Below are positions 56,209 to 63,947 of a stretch of DNA of 64,000 bases, in pieces (positions within the stretch are counted from its first letter, which is position 1; every line of letters starts with the position of its first letter). The translations under genes were made by a program, and so were the position numbers. Origin of the DNA: Synechococcus sp. UW69 (GTDB lineage: Bacteria; Cyanobacteriota; Cyanobacteriia; PCC-6307; Cyanobiaceae); contig NZ_UCNW01000006.1 in the NCBI RefSeq assembly GCF_900474185.1, forward strand, positions 62,001 to 126,000. Reading direction: 5' to 3'. The notes beneath the pieces are model-generated. The model was not told the DNA's origin, ran no database searches, and saw only the letters and a program-made list of their open reading frames with translations.

Positions 56209-56562
56209 TTAAGACTGCTTTCGGCGATTTTTGCGACGACCAGAGCTTTTTTTAGTCTCTTTACTTTCTTCTATCTTGTCTGAGGTTTTCTTGCTAGAAG
56301 AAGACTCAGACGTCGATTTCAATTTCTCAACTAGTTGTCGTACCTTGGAAGTCGATTCTTTCGTTTTAGGTGTTGCTGTCAATGGACGATGCTCGGCTTT
56401 GCTCCACCCGACACATGTGATCGATGTTTTGCAACTTCTAAAAGCTTGCATCCATTGCGCCATGAATCGGGTGTCCACACCAACTGTGTGTGGCGTTGAG
56501 GGCCTACAGCCGTCCATCACTCCTGTCGAAACCTGAATCAATCGTCCTGGAAACGGTCCCAT
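56209..56562 (-). CDS. Lys/Ser-rich protein, unknown function
   Basis: 117 residues. The N-terminal half looks globular (GVDTRFMAQWMQAFRSCKTSITCVGWSKAE); the C-terminal half is a low-complexity basic/serine tail (TKESTSKVRQLVEKLKSTSESSSSKKTSDKIEESKETKKSSGRRKNRRKQS). ATG 56517 (MDGCRPSTPHT) is another start. Convergent with the preceding gene and divergent from cpeY. Not recognised. Confidence 0.6.
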   Translation of the reverse strand: MGPFPGRLIQVSTGVMDGCRPSTPHTVGVDTRFMAQWMQAFRSCKTSITCVGWSKAEHRPLTATPKTKESTSKVRQLVEKLKSTSESSSSKKTSDKIEESKETKKSSGRRKNRRKQS

Positions 56563-56696
56563 AATTTTTATAGTGGATAAAAAGAATTTTGCCCCTTGTA
56601 TCGTCTGTTGGCAAGCTTGCTAATACTTTCTTATCTTGACGTGAAGCATTCAATCATCTACAGCATGTAGAATCATTGAGAAGTTGGTCATTTCTG

Positions 56697-58016
56697 ATGC
56701 CCGGTGTTTTTGATAATATTCATGCTGGCCTTGATCAAAGTGAGGCCGTTAATATCCTGTCTAAAAAAGTTGATGATTTAGAGAGTGAAAGTGATTATTA
56801 TATGGCCGTTTCCCACCTGATCAATTTTCCTGACCCAATAACAAGCCAAGCATTATTAATTTTTCTCGATAGGCCGTCTACAGTTACACCTATAGGTCTT
56901 GCACAACGAAAAGCTGTAGAAGTTCTTGCGCGATTAGGGGTGACAGAGGCCAAACCTAAAATTGCGAGTTTTTTAGATAGCTCTGATATTTATATGGTTG
57001 AGAATGCTGCTTGGGCTTTGGCTCGTCTGAATTGTCAAGACCCTGAAGTGCATCAACGCATGATTCATTTGGTGGATGACACTTGTCAAAATCAAAGAGT
57101 CTTAATTCAAAGTTTATCGAAGCTTTCTGTTAAATCAGCAATTTCAACGATTTCGGCTCTTACAGCTCATGAAAAGCCTTCGGTGCGCGGTGCTGCTATC
57201 GCCGCCATGATTCAGCTATCTGGAGATCATTCACATCTGGCTGATCTTTCAGATCATTTGTACAGTTCCAATCAAATGGATCGACAGTCGGCTGTACAAG
57301 ATGTGATCGACGCGAATGCTGTTGAGCTTTTATCTGATTTAGTCCAGGCACCAATTTCCCCTGCATTTCGGATGCGAGCTGTTCGAGCTTTATTTGATAA
57401 CCCTGTAAAAAAACTCTCAAACGATCACGCAATAACAGCAGTTGATCAACTTTTTTTTGATGATCCTCGGTCGATAACTGTCCTTCATCATTACGCTGAA
57501 TCTATGCCTACACAGCTTTTGGTAGAGGGCTTGTTTCACCCAGATTTCAGTCGTTGTTATCTTGCGATGCAGGCGCTCTTCAACTGCGATGCTGAAGAGA
57601 CTTGGATTGCTGTTGACAATTGCTGGCGAGAAAAAGCCCATAATGACTACGGTGCGCACTATTTTTTGATGCGTTTGTTTGGACTGAAGGCAGGTTGGAG
57701 TGATGAAGCCCTTGTTCGAATATATAAAATCCTCTCGGATGCGATTATCGATAAGCGCCCACAATTTAGAAAATCACCACCAGCGGCTTTGTTATCATTC
57801 GCCAAATTGTTTCCTGGCCAATACGATTGTATTCTGGACAATTGTTTTTCTCTAGAAAATAAGCCTGGTTGGGATATGTGTTATGCAGGCCTCCTCTTAA
57901 TCCAAGCTGATCAGACAGATCGTCTGCAAATTCGACATCAACGTCAGCTACAACAGCTTGTCGAATCGGATGTCGACAGTTTGCTGCGTCTGAAAGCACA
58001 GGCAGTTATTGGTTAG
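56697..58016 (+). CDS. cpeY: CpeY-type phycoerythrin lyase
   Basis: 439 residues from ATG 56697 (MPGVFDNIHAGLDQSEAVNILSKKV). It has an E/F-type HEAT-repeat array: GLAQRKAVEVLARLGVTEAKPKIASFLDSSDIYMVENAAWALARLN, then further repeats, and NDYGAHYFLMRLFGL typical of CpeY/MpeY/MpeZ lyases. CpeY with CpeZ attaches phycoerythrobilin to alpha-Cys82 of PE-I. The TTG at 56676 is less likely as start. cpeZ follows 77 bp downstream. Confidence 0.88.
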   Translation: MPGVFDNIHAGLDQSEAVNILSKKVDDLESESDYYMAVSHLINFPDPITSQALLIFLDRPSTVTPIGLAQRKAVEVLARLGVTEAKPKIASFLDSSDIYMVENAAWALARLNCQDPEVHQRMIHLVDDTCQNQRVLIQSLSKLSVKSAISTISALTAHEKPSVRGAAIAAMIQLSGDHSHLADLSDHLYSSNQMDRQSAVQDVIDANAVELLSDLVQAPISPAFRMRAVRALFDNPVKKLSNDHAITAVDQLFFDDPRSITVLHHYAESMPTQLLVEGLFHPDFSRCYLAMQALFNCDAEETWIAVDNCWREKAHNDYGAHYFLMRLFGLKAGWSDEALVRIYKILSDAIIDKRPQFRKSPPAALLSFAKLFPGQYDCILDNCFSLENKPGWDMCYAGLLLIQADQTDRLQIRHQRQLQQLVESDVDSLLRLKAQAVIG

Positions 58017-58093
58017 TTGAGAACCAAATTCCAATTTCTTATGACCCGAGACATCCAATGCTAATATGGAAAATTCAATGATTAGTCTATTAA

Positions 58094-58732
58094 GTGAGCG
58101 ACGATTCGATTATTCCTTCAATTGATGCATTATTTGAGGATCTAATGCATCCCAATCCTAGGATTCAGGAAGAAGCCTGTTTGATTCTCTCTGAGCACTA
58201 TCAGAAAGAGGCGATGCCAAAATTATTAGAACTTTTCTGTCATTATGATCCCAAAGTATATAGAGCGGCTGTTAAAGGAATTGGTTTCTTTGGGAGTTCT
58301 GCATTCGATCCTTTGATCGAACTTTATGCAACAACTGAGAATCAAACTGCAAGGCGTTGTTGTCCGAAGGCATTCGTACAATTGTTCAAGAATTTTCCTG
58401 ATCAGCCTTTTCCTGATTCAGTGATGGAGATGCTGGAACAAGGGATTGATGATACAGATATGGTGGTCGTACAAGGTGCTTTGATGTGTCTCGGTCAGAT
58501 TGGTAAGCAACAATTTAAGTCTGAAGAGGCAATAAGACTTCTGGCAAGGTCTCTCAGCAGTGAAAATGTGGCTTTGATCTTTAGTGCATCTCAGGCTCTT
58601 GCCGATATCCCGAATCCTATGGCTGAAGATGCTTTGCATAAACTTCAAGAAAACAATGATGATCCATTGATTCAGGAAGCAGCTCAGTCTGCATTGGCAC
58701 GACTTCAGAACCTATTAAATTCTAGAAGTTAA
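58094..58732 (+). CDS. cpeZ: CpeZ-type lyase/chaperone
   Basis: 212 residues from GTG 58094. HEAT repeats (LMHPNPRIQEEACLILSEHYQKEAMPKLLELFCHYDPKVYRAAVKGIGFFG) and ARRCCPKAFVQLFKNFPDQPFPDSVMEML match CpeZ, the partner of CpeY that also stabilises PE. It is the right-hand end of the more GC-typical cluster; the AT-rich CA4 block follows. Confidence 0.87.
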   Translation: MSDDSIIPSIDALFEDLMHPNPRIQEEACLILSEHYQKEAMPKLLELFCHYDPKVYRAAVKGIGFFGSSAFDPLIELYATTENQTARRCCPKAFVQLFKNFPDQPFPDSVMEMLEQGIDDTDMVVVQGALMCLGQIGKQQFKSEEAIRLLARSLSSENVALIFSASQALADIPNPMAEDALHKLQENNDDPLIQEAAQSALARLQNLLNSRS

Positions 58733-58743
58733 TATCTTTTCCT

Positions 58744-59088
58744 TTATCCAGTTACTGTTTTTACTCCTTCATAATAGCCTCCAGCACGAAAATCGAAACG
58801 TTCTACTTTATCCTCTTTGGCACATGTTGTCTGTGAATAATGTAGGAGTGTGCTAAATCCTTCGGGTACCATTTTTGGGCATAACCTGCCTACATCATTG
58901 GCAAATGGGCAGAAATACACACCTGCCCATCGATTCAGGAAACGACCCTTTATTTCATCCGAAAAGATAAATCCATGTTGATCTGCGAGCTTGAGGATTT
59001 CCTCGGGCTCAGCTTCCTGGAAAAGAGCTCTGAATGGCAAATCTTCTTCTAGAACTTCAAGAAAGCGTATGAATTCAGCACGCGACAT
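58744..59088 (-). CDS. Nif11-like domain protein of the CA4 block
   Basis: 114 residues. The N-terminal half (SRAEFIRFLEVLEEDLPFRALFQEAEPEEILKLADQHGFIFSDEI) matches the Nif11/nitrile hydratase leader-like fold (EFxxFLExLExDxxLRxxLxxA, ILxLAxxxGFxFS). The C-terminal half has Cys in VYFCPFANDVGRLCPKM. It is divergent from the mpeW-type gene, and two copies of the TATCC-N5-TTAYCA motif lie just upstream. Not named here; it may be one of the unknown genes linked to CA4 islands. Confidence 0.7.
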   Translation of the reverse strand: MSRAEFIRFLEVLEEDLPFRALFQEAEPEEILKLADQHGFIFSDEIKGRFLNRWAGVYFCPFANDVGRLCPKMVPEGFSTLLHYSQTTCAKEDKVERFDFRAGGYYEGVKTVTG

Positions 59089-59104
59089 AGAGAATCTAGT
59101 TGCT

Positions 59105-59120
59105 TATCCATATTTTACCA
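59105..59120 (+). promoter_or_regulatory. Candidate FciA/FciB site 1 (TATCC-N5-TTACCA)
   Basis: TATCCATATTTTACCA. It differs from the exact motif at one position and sits 21 bp before site 2, i.e. two helical turns in direct orientation, as AraC-family proteins often require. Confidence 0.5.
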
Positions 59121-59125
59121 GCATG

Positions 59126-59142
59126 TATCCGCTTCTTATCAG
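59126..59142 (+). promoter_or_regulatory. Candidate FciA/FciB site 2
   Basis: TATCCGCTTCTTATCAG. It matches the site before the fci genes (62772) in 17 of 18 bp when one more base is included. It lies 38 bp upstream of the Nif11-like ATG. Confidence 0.6.
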
Positions 59143-59351
59143 AGTTGTTTTGCTTATGGAGGGTCCAGTGGGCTTTTCATTCTCCTTGGATGTAAGGGCC
59201 CCGTCCGCGTTGTCAGGCTTCTGTGCAAAAAGCAAAGTATTTAATCAAGCTTGATTTTGAGATTGGCTTGTTGCTGCTTGGTTCCTATGCAATGGATGAA
59301 ATTCTCATCGTGCTCTGATCACTTGCTTCACTTTATTCTTCTTAAGCTAGA

Positions 59352-59367
59352 TATCCATTAATTATCA
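59352..59367 (+). promoter_or_regulatory. Candidate FciA/FciB site 3
   Basis: TATCCATTAATTATCA, an exact TATCC-N5-TTATCA match, 84-99 bp upstream of the mpeW-type start. Confidence 0.55.
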
Positions 59368-59450
59368 ATTTTGCAGGTGCATGGGTCAATTCTTACCAAT
59401 TCATCGTTATAGGTAAATTCCGCTGTTAGAAATAAATATACGCGTTTCGC

Positions 59451-60644
59451 ATGGTGCCTAACTCGCAGAGATTTGATACTTTATTTTCGTGGATGGATGA
59501 ACAGCAGGCCATTAGATTGCTTTCACAAAATATTCGTACTCTCGATAATCCTGGCATTAAGTATATTGCAGCGACAAGGCTGGGAGCTTGTTCTTCGCGA
59601 GACTCTCTTGACGCGTTAGTTTTAGCTGCCACTGGGGACAGAGAAAATATTTTTGACTCTATTACACGCCGCAAATCTATTGAAGCACTAGGACGTCGAC
59701 GTGATCTCAGTACATTGCCTACCATTTATGATGCTATGTCTAGTAGCGATGAGCAGACGATTGTTAATGCGGTTGATACGTTGATTAATTTTGGCGTTCC
59801 ACTTGATTCTCAGTTTAAATCATCTCTTTTAAAGATCATTCAAGATGGCTCAGATGTACTTAAGCGTGTTGCAATTCAGTGCTTTAGTCGTTTGGAGATG
59901 CATGACAGTAATGGGATAATCTCTAAGCAACAGAGCAATCCAAATATATTAGTTAATGGCGCATCTATCGCTTATTCAATAAGAGTTGAAGGTGATAAGA
60001 GCAAGTTGCAGACTCTTACAGATCACCTCGAAAATACCAATGTTATTTATCGGAGATCGTCGGTTATTGATATTGGTGATGCTGGTGAGCCGTCTCTTTT
60101 GTCGAATATTGCAAAAGTAGCCGTTTCAATGCCCTTAAGAGCTAAAAGTGCGTTCAAGATAACTCCGAAGATTAAAACTGAATCCCAAAGAAGCCTGATC
60201 AATCAAATGTTGCAGGATGATTCTCGTCATCTCTGTTTCACGCAAAGTGTTGATGTACCTGTTGATTTAAAAGAAGTCTGCGACTTACTAAGGCATAGAG
60301 ACGAAGAACGGCAGTATTCGGGTGCAAAAACCTTGTTTACTTGGCCGGTTGCTGGTCTAACGGAGGCAATCAACTCTATTTGGGAGAATCATGGCTCCGA
60401 CTATGGCGTTCACTATCAAGTCAACTGTTTGATCTCTCAACTTGGATTAACAGAATTATCTTTCATTACCAAGGAATCATTATCAGAGCCAGCTCCACAG
60501 TATGCAAAATCAAAAATTGCAGCCACTTGGGGATGCTTAAACTTAGGTTTATCCGAATGTCGCAGTGAGATTGAAAATCTATTTATGATGTCTAGTTGGG
60601 AACCTCTTCGATGGACATGTGCAGAGGTTTTACGCAAGTTGTAG
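59451..60644 (+). CDS. mpeW: MpeW/MpeZ/MpeY-type phycoerythrin II lyase
   Basis: 397 residues of HEAT repeats. NPGIKYIAATRLGACSSRDSLDALVLAATG, ITRRKSIEALGRRRDLSTLP, HGSDYGVHYQVNCLISQLGL and EPLRWTCAEVLRKL match the MpeY/MpeZ/MpeW lyase family, which attaches (and in MpeZ isomerises) a bilin at MpeA Cys83. Placement inside the rod cluster next to the two AraC regulators suggests the CA4-B lyase MpeW, a phycoerythrobilin ligase; the symbol rests on context, not on a tested alignment against MpeZ. Confidence 0.68.
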   Translation: MVPNSQRFDTLFSWMDEQQAIRLLSQNIRTLDNPGIKYIAATRLGACSSRDSLDALVLAATGDRENIFDSITRRKSIEALGRRRDLSTLPTIYDAMSSSDEQTIVNAVDTLINFGVPLDSQFKSSLLKIIQDGSDVLKRVAIQCFSRLEMHDSNGIISKQQSNPNILVNGASIAYSIRVEGDKSKLQTLTDHLENTNVIYRRSSVIDIGDAGEPSLLSNIAKVAVSMPLRAKSAFKITPKIKTESQRSLINQMLQDDSRHLCFTQSVDVPVDLKEVCDLLRHRDEERQYSGAKTLFTWPVAGLTEAINSIWENHGSDYGVHYQVNCLISQLGLTELSFITKESLSEPAPQYAKSKIAATWGCLNLGLSECRSEIENLFMMSSWEPLRWTCAEVLRKL

Positions 60645-60676
60645 AGGGTTGATCTTTTATTGTTTTGATTAGTTGT

Positions 60677-61642
60677 TTAGAAAGGTAACTTGTACCGCCT
60701 CGATTTTTCTATGGTTTGACTTGGAAGTTCGCCAAAGGCAGTGTAGTAACGTCGCGCATATCTTCCTTGATGTTTAAACCCATATTTAATCGCAATATCA
60801 CGAATTGAGTATAGTTTTAATTTCTGACGAGCTTCCTTGTTGAGCATCATTCTTCTCGATTCTTCTAGCCTAATATGTGTCATCAGCTCAATGATTCCCA
60901 TGCCAAAGAATTCCTGACAGACGCGATATAATGATGCCTGGCTTGTGTTGATATGTTTGCAGACTTCAAGCAACGATAGAGGAGATTCCATAGACTTTTG
61001 GCTGTGGGCAAGGTTGATGATTTCTCTTAATTGACCGATGTTCTTTTGTCCGTGACTATTTTGTTCACTCATTGGTTCTTCGAGGCATGCTATTACTAGG
61101 TCAAAGTATTTTTCTGGCGTCTGAATTCCTGACGATACCTCTTTTCTTGCTAATCTTTTGAGTTGGCCTAGGGCATTATTATTGGAATAAACTCCCTGAT
61201 CACTCGTGAGTCTTTCGAGTCCATCGTATGCTTTGCAGTTTTTAAGCAATTCAAGGAGTAGTTTTTTATCAATCATGCAACCAGTACTAGAGCATTCACT
61301 GGAATATTTTCCCCATGCATTCCCTGGTACTGAGTTAATGGTTCCAAACCCAGCTAGGCTATTTTGGGCCATTTTAAATCCATCACAATATCCAAAGGCA
61401 TCTTGAATGTCTATTTTTGGAGTAATCCAATTGAAGTCGATGGTAACACCATTGCCCCATCCCTCGTACAGCAAGGTTTTGTTGGCAGATATTTCTGCAA
61501 GTGATACTTTATTGGCAGTTGCGGCTTGCATCGTATAGATACCATTGCCACCATCTAGCTGCGTTATTTTTGTAAGTTGACCCAGTTTTGCAAGCTCTTC
61601 AGAAATCTCTAGTGGATCTCGAAATTCAAAAGTTGTTTTCAT
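60677..61642 (-). CDS. AraC-family regulator, FciA/FciB type (downstream copy)
   Basis: 321 residues. A C-terminal AraC DNA-binding domain (SLLEVCKHINTSQASLYRVCQEFFGMGIIELMTHIRLEESRRMML, then YSIRDIAIKYGFKHQGRYARRYYTAFGELPSQTI) follows an N-terminal sensing domain. It begins 3 bp after its paralogue; the N-terminal FEFRDPLEISEELAK aligns with VFCDTLEMEEFCKAH of the other. Tandem AraC genes beside the mpeW/mpeZ-type lyase match FciA and FciB of marine Synechococcus CA4 islands. Which is A or B is not decided here. Confidence 0.78.
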   Translation of the reverse strand: MKTTFEFRDPLEISEELAKLGQLTKITQLDGGNGIYTMQAATANKVSLAEISANKTLLYEGWGNGVTIDFNWITPKIDIQDAFGYCDGFKMAQNSLAGFGTINSVPGNAWGKYSSECSSTGCMIDKKLLLELLKNCKAYDGLERLTSDQGVYSNNNALGQLKRLARKEVSSGIQTPEKYFDLVIACLEEPMSEQNSHGQKNIGQLREIINLAHSQKSMESPLSLLEVCKHINTSQASLYRVCQEFFGMGIIELMTHIRLEESRRMMLNKEARQKLKLYSIRDIAIKYGFKHQGRYARRYYTAFGELPSQTIEKSRRYKLPF

Positions 61643-61645
61643 GTT

Positions 61646-62677
61646 TTATTCTCCCTTCCAAGCACTGAATGAATATATATTCCTGTTTGATCGATCTATT
61701 GTTTGACTGGGAGTTTCTCCATAATACGAAGAGTAGGATTGCTCAAACTTTTTCCAGTTTTTGAAACCATAGTAAAGTGCTGTTCTTTTCTTTGTAAATT
61801 CTTTGAGTCCGGTTGAGGAATGGGGAGTTAAAAATGCCTTGCGCGTCTGCTCCAAACGTATTCTTCTGACAAGCTCAATTACATCCATGTTGAAAATTCT
61901 TCGACATGTAGTATTTAGAGAGTCTCTGTTTGAATTGAGGTATTCAGTAATTTCTTCGAGTGTGATTGGCGGCATTCCTGCACGATCTTCGTGAATTAGT
62001 TTGACCATATCTTCTATGAGGTCTGTTGACTCACACCGATGTGCATCAAATGTTGATTCATTATCTTCGTTGTCAAGAAATATGATTGCTAGATCGTAAA
62101 AGGAATTTGGTTTCTTTGATGGCTGGCCATTGAAATGATCATGGAATAATTTTTTGAGTTGAGTGCTGGCATGATCATCCGAGTCAATTCCAATGCATTC
62201 TTCGAGCCTTGCATAGGCATTAAAGGCATTCAATTTATTTATTCTTTCTTGTAATTTATTCCATTTTAAACTCATGCAGCAAAGCTCTTCATTTGCTCCC
62301 ACAATGTCCCAGATATTTCCTCCTGTTTTGTTGATCCGATTGAATCCGGCAATACTATTTCTCGTCATCTGGTGGCCGCTTATCGTTGTAAGTACCTCCT
62401 TATTTTTTGTCGCTAAACTATCTAGCCAGCAGAACGATACTGATTTTGTATTGGCTTCTTCCTCGTAGAGAAGTGTTTGGTTGGATTTGAAAATTTCAAG
62501 ATGGACATCTTGAATTGGTGAGCAAGTGGTCTGCGTTTCTAGAATTCCGGTGCTTAACTGAGTTACATTGCAGCCGAAGCTGGAGGTTGAATGATATTCC
62601 TCAAAATGTGCCTTGCAAAACTCTTCCATTTCGAGCGTATCGCAAAAAACATAATTTCGCGATCGTTTTCTTCGCAA
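61646..62677 (-). CDS. AraC-family regulator, FciA/FciB type (upstream copy)
   Basis: 343 residues from TTG 62677, which keeps the segment aligning with its paralogue; ATG 62629 (MEEFCKAH) would drop it. The AraC domain is MPPITLEEITEYLNSNRDSLNTTCRRIFNMDVIELVRRIRLEQTRKAFL with YYGFKNWKKFEQSYSSYYGETPSQTIDRS. First gene of the two-gene operon. A candidate operator lies 95-112 bp upstream. Confidence 0.78.
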   Translation of the reverse strand: MRRKRSRNYVFCDTLEMEEFCKAHFEEYHSTSSFGCNVTQLSTGILETQTTCSPIQDVHLEIFKSNQTLLYEEEANTKSVSFCWLDSLATKNKEVLTTISGHQMTRNSIAGFNRINKTGGNIWDIVGANEELCCMSLKWNKLQERINKLNAFNAYARLEECIGIDSDDHASTQLKKLFHDHFNGQPSKKPNSFYDLAIIFLDNEDNESTFDAHRCESTDLIEDMVKLIHEDRAGMPPITLEEITEYLNSNRDSLNTTCRRIFNMDVIELVRRIRLEQTRKAFLTPHSSTGLKEFTKKRTALYYGFKNWKKFEQSYSSYYGETPSQTIDRSNRNIYSFSAWKGE

Positions 62678-62771
62678 GACCTTTCAGCTTATTTTTTCTA
62701 CTCTATGGTTTTTGGGGCTCATGTGTACGAAGCTTGATGTTTTTCTTGAAGATTAAATTTTCACTTTCTGC

Positions 62772-62788
62772 TATCCGATTCTTATCAG
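62772..62788 (+). promoter_or_regulatory. Candidate FciA/FciB site 4
   Basis: TATCCGATTCTTATCAG, 95 bp upstream of the fci operon start; nearly the same 18 bp as site 2 upstream of the Nif11-like gene, in the same orientation relative to its gene. It would allow autoregulation. Confidence 0.6.
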
Positions 62789-62893
62789 ATTCGCTTGAAT
62801 TCCTTCTGTTTATGTTAGGCGGAGTAGAGGTTGAGCTGCTTAGGGCATCTTTTTAATGCTTTAGCCCTCTTATTCGTACTTGCTCCTGTGTTC

Positions 62894-63790
62894 TTATGAA
62901 TCTCTACTTAGTATGTTGATTGCAACATTGAATACTGCTTGTACTGACTCATCTGTTTCTGCTGACTTTGCTGTTTCTATGCTTTCGACTGATTTATATG
63001 CTTCTAATTTCATCAGTGCCATCGCAGTGTTCTTGCGTACCTGATTGTCTTCGTCGATCAACTTTTTGCACAGTATATGTTCAACATCTTCTGCATCGCA
63101 TGATTTTCCAATCAGTGTAACTGCTTCTGCTCTCACCTCCGGTGAGATGTCATCTAGTGCTTTGAATACTCTGATTTGCGCCCGAGGATCATCACTCTTT
63201 TGTATTTGATCTCCTAAAGCTGAAATTGCAGCAACTCGAACTTCAGCCACGTCTGAATCTGCAGCCTCTAGCAATGCCTCGGGTGCTTTGGCACCGATGA
63301 AACTTAGCGCCAGGTTGATCAAGCCAACCTGAAATGGTGTGCAGTCTGGATTTTTCAGGATTCCTAGTAAGGAATCCATGGCGTCGGGGCCAATGGTTGC
63401 CATTGCTCCAGCAGAAGATCCGAGTACAACTGGATCACTATCTTCTAAAAAGGCTTCAAGCAGATAAGGTAACGCTTCCTTGTTGCCAATTAAATTGAGC
63501 GTTTTTGCTGATGCTCTCCTGACGATGACATTCTGGTGACTTCGAAGTGCTTTACAGAGAATGGGTAGAGCTTTGTCTCCTACTGCGCCAAGACTTTTTG
63601 CAAAGGTGAGTCGCAGAGCTCCTCTCGCATCTCCGAGACCGGCGACCATTCGCTCGAGTGACTCTGCATCTGATTGAGGGATTTCACCTTCACCTAACTG
63701 TGTGCTGAGCTCATCAGCAAGCTGCTGTGCCTCTTCTTCCGTGAGTTGGCTTTCGCTGATTGATGAGATATCGGTGAAATCCTGGAGCAC
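62894..63790 (-). CDS. mpeU: MpeU-type phycoerythrin lyase
   Basis: 298 residues from GTG 63790, with PBS-lyase HEAT repeats: AGLGDARGALRLTFAKSLGAVGDKALPILCKALRSHQNVIVRRASAKTLNLIGNKEALPYLLEAFLEDSDPVVLGSSAGAMATIG. Length, N-terminal TEEEAQQLADELSTQLGEGEI and position fit MpeU, a lyase-isomerase for PE-II; CpeF is the closest alternative. Divergence or order at its right continues toward a linker gene. Confidence 0.78.
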   Translation of the reverse strand: MLQDFTDISSISESQLTEEEAQQLADELSTQLGEGEIPQSDAESLERMVAGLGDARGALRLTFAKSLGAVGDKALPILCKALRSHQNVIVRRASAKTLNLIGNKEALPYLLEAFLEDSDPVVLGSSAGAMATIGPDAMDSLLGILKNPDCTPFQVGLINLALSFIGAKAPEALLEAADSDVAEVRVAAISALGDQIQKSDDPRAQIRVFKALDDISPEVRAEAVTLIGKSCDAEDVEHILCKKLIDEDNQVRKNTAMALMKLEAYKSVESIETAKSAETDESVQAVFNVAINILSRDS

Positions 63791-63888
63791 GGTGGATGTC
63801 CAACTTCGTTGAGTCGCAATCTAAGCGACTCTGCTCAGGCACCTACCGGCTTGTGGGGCTTTGCAGTGTCGCCGCGTGGACACAAAAA

Positions 63889-63912
63889 TGCCCCCTTCCT
63901 GGAAAGGGGGCA
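63889..63912 (-). terminator. Terminator of the gene at the right edge
   Basis: TGCCCCC-TTCC / GGAA-A-GGGGGCA stem; on the minus strand it is followed by TTTTTGTG. It ends the gene whose C-terminus is at 63948. Confidence 0.85.
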
Positions 63913-63947
63913 GACGTGATGGCATTTCGGTGCCTAATTCATCTTCA

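Larger units (their letters stand above)
59089..59450. promoter_or_regulatory. Control region between the Nif11-like gene and mpeW-type gene
   Basis: 362 bp with no gene, AT-rich. It contains three copies of the candidate operator (59105, 59126, 59352). On the minus strand TAAAAT (59112-59117) could be the -10 of the Nif11-like gene. No confident promoter was seen for mpeW. Confidence 0.55.
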
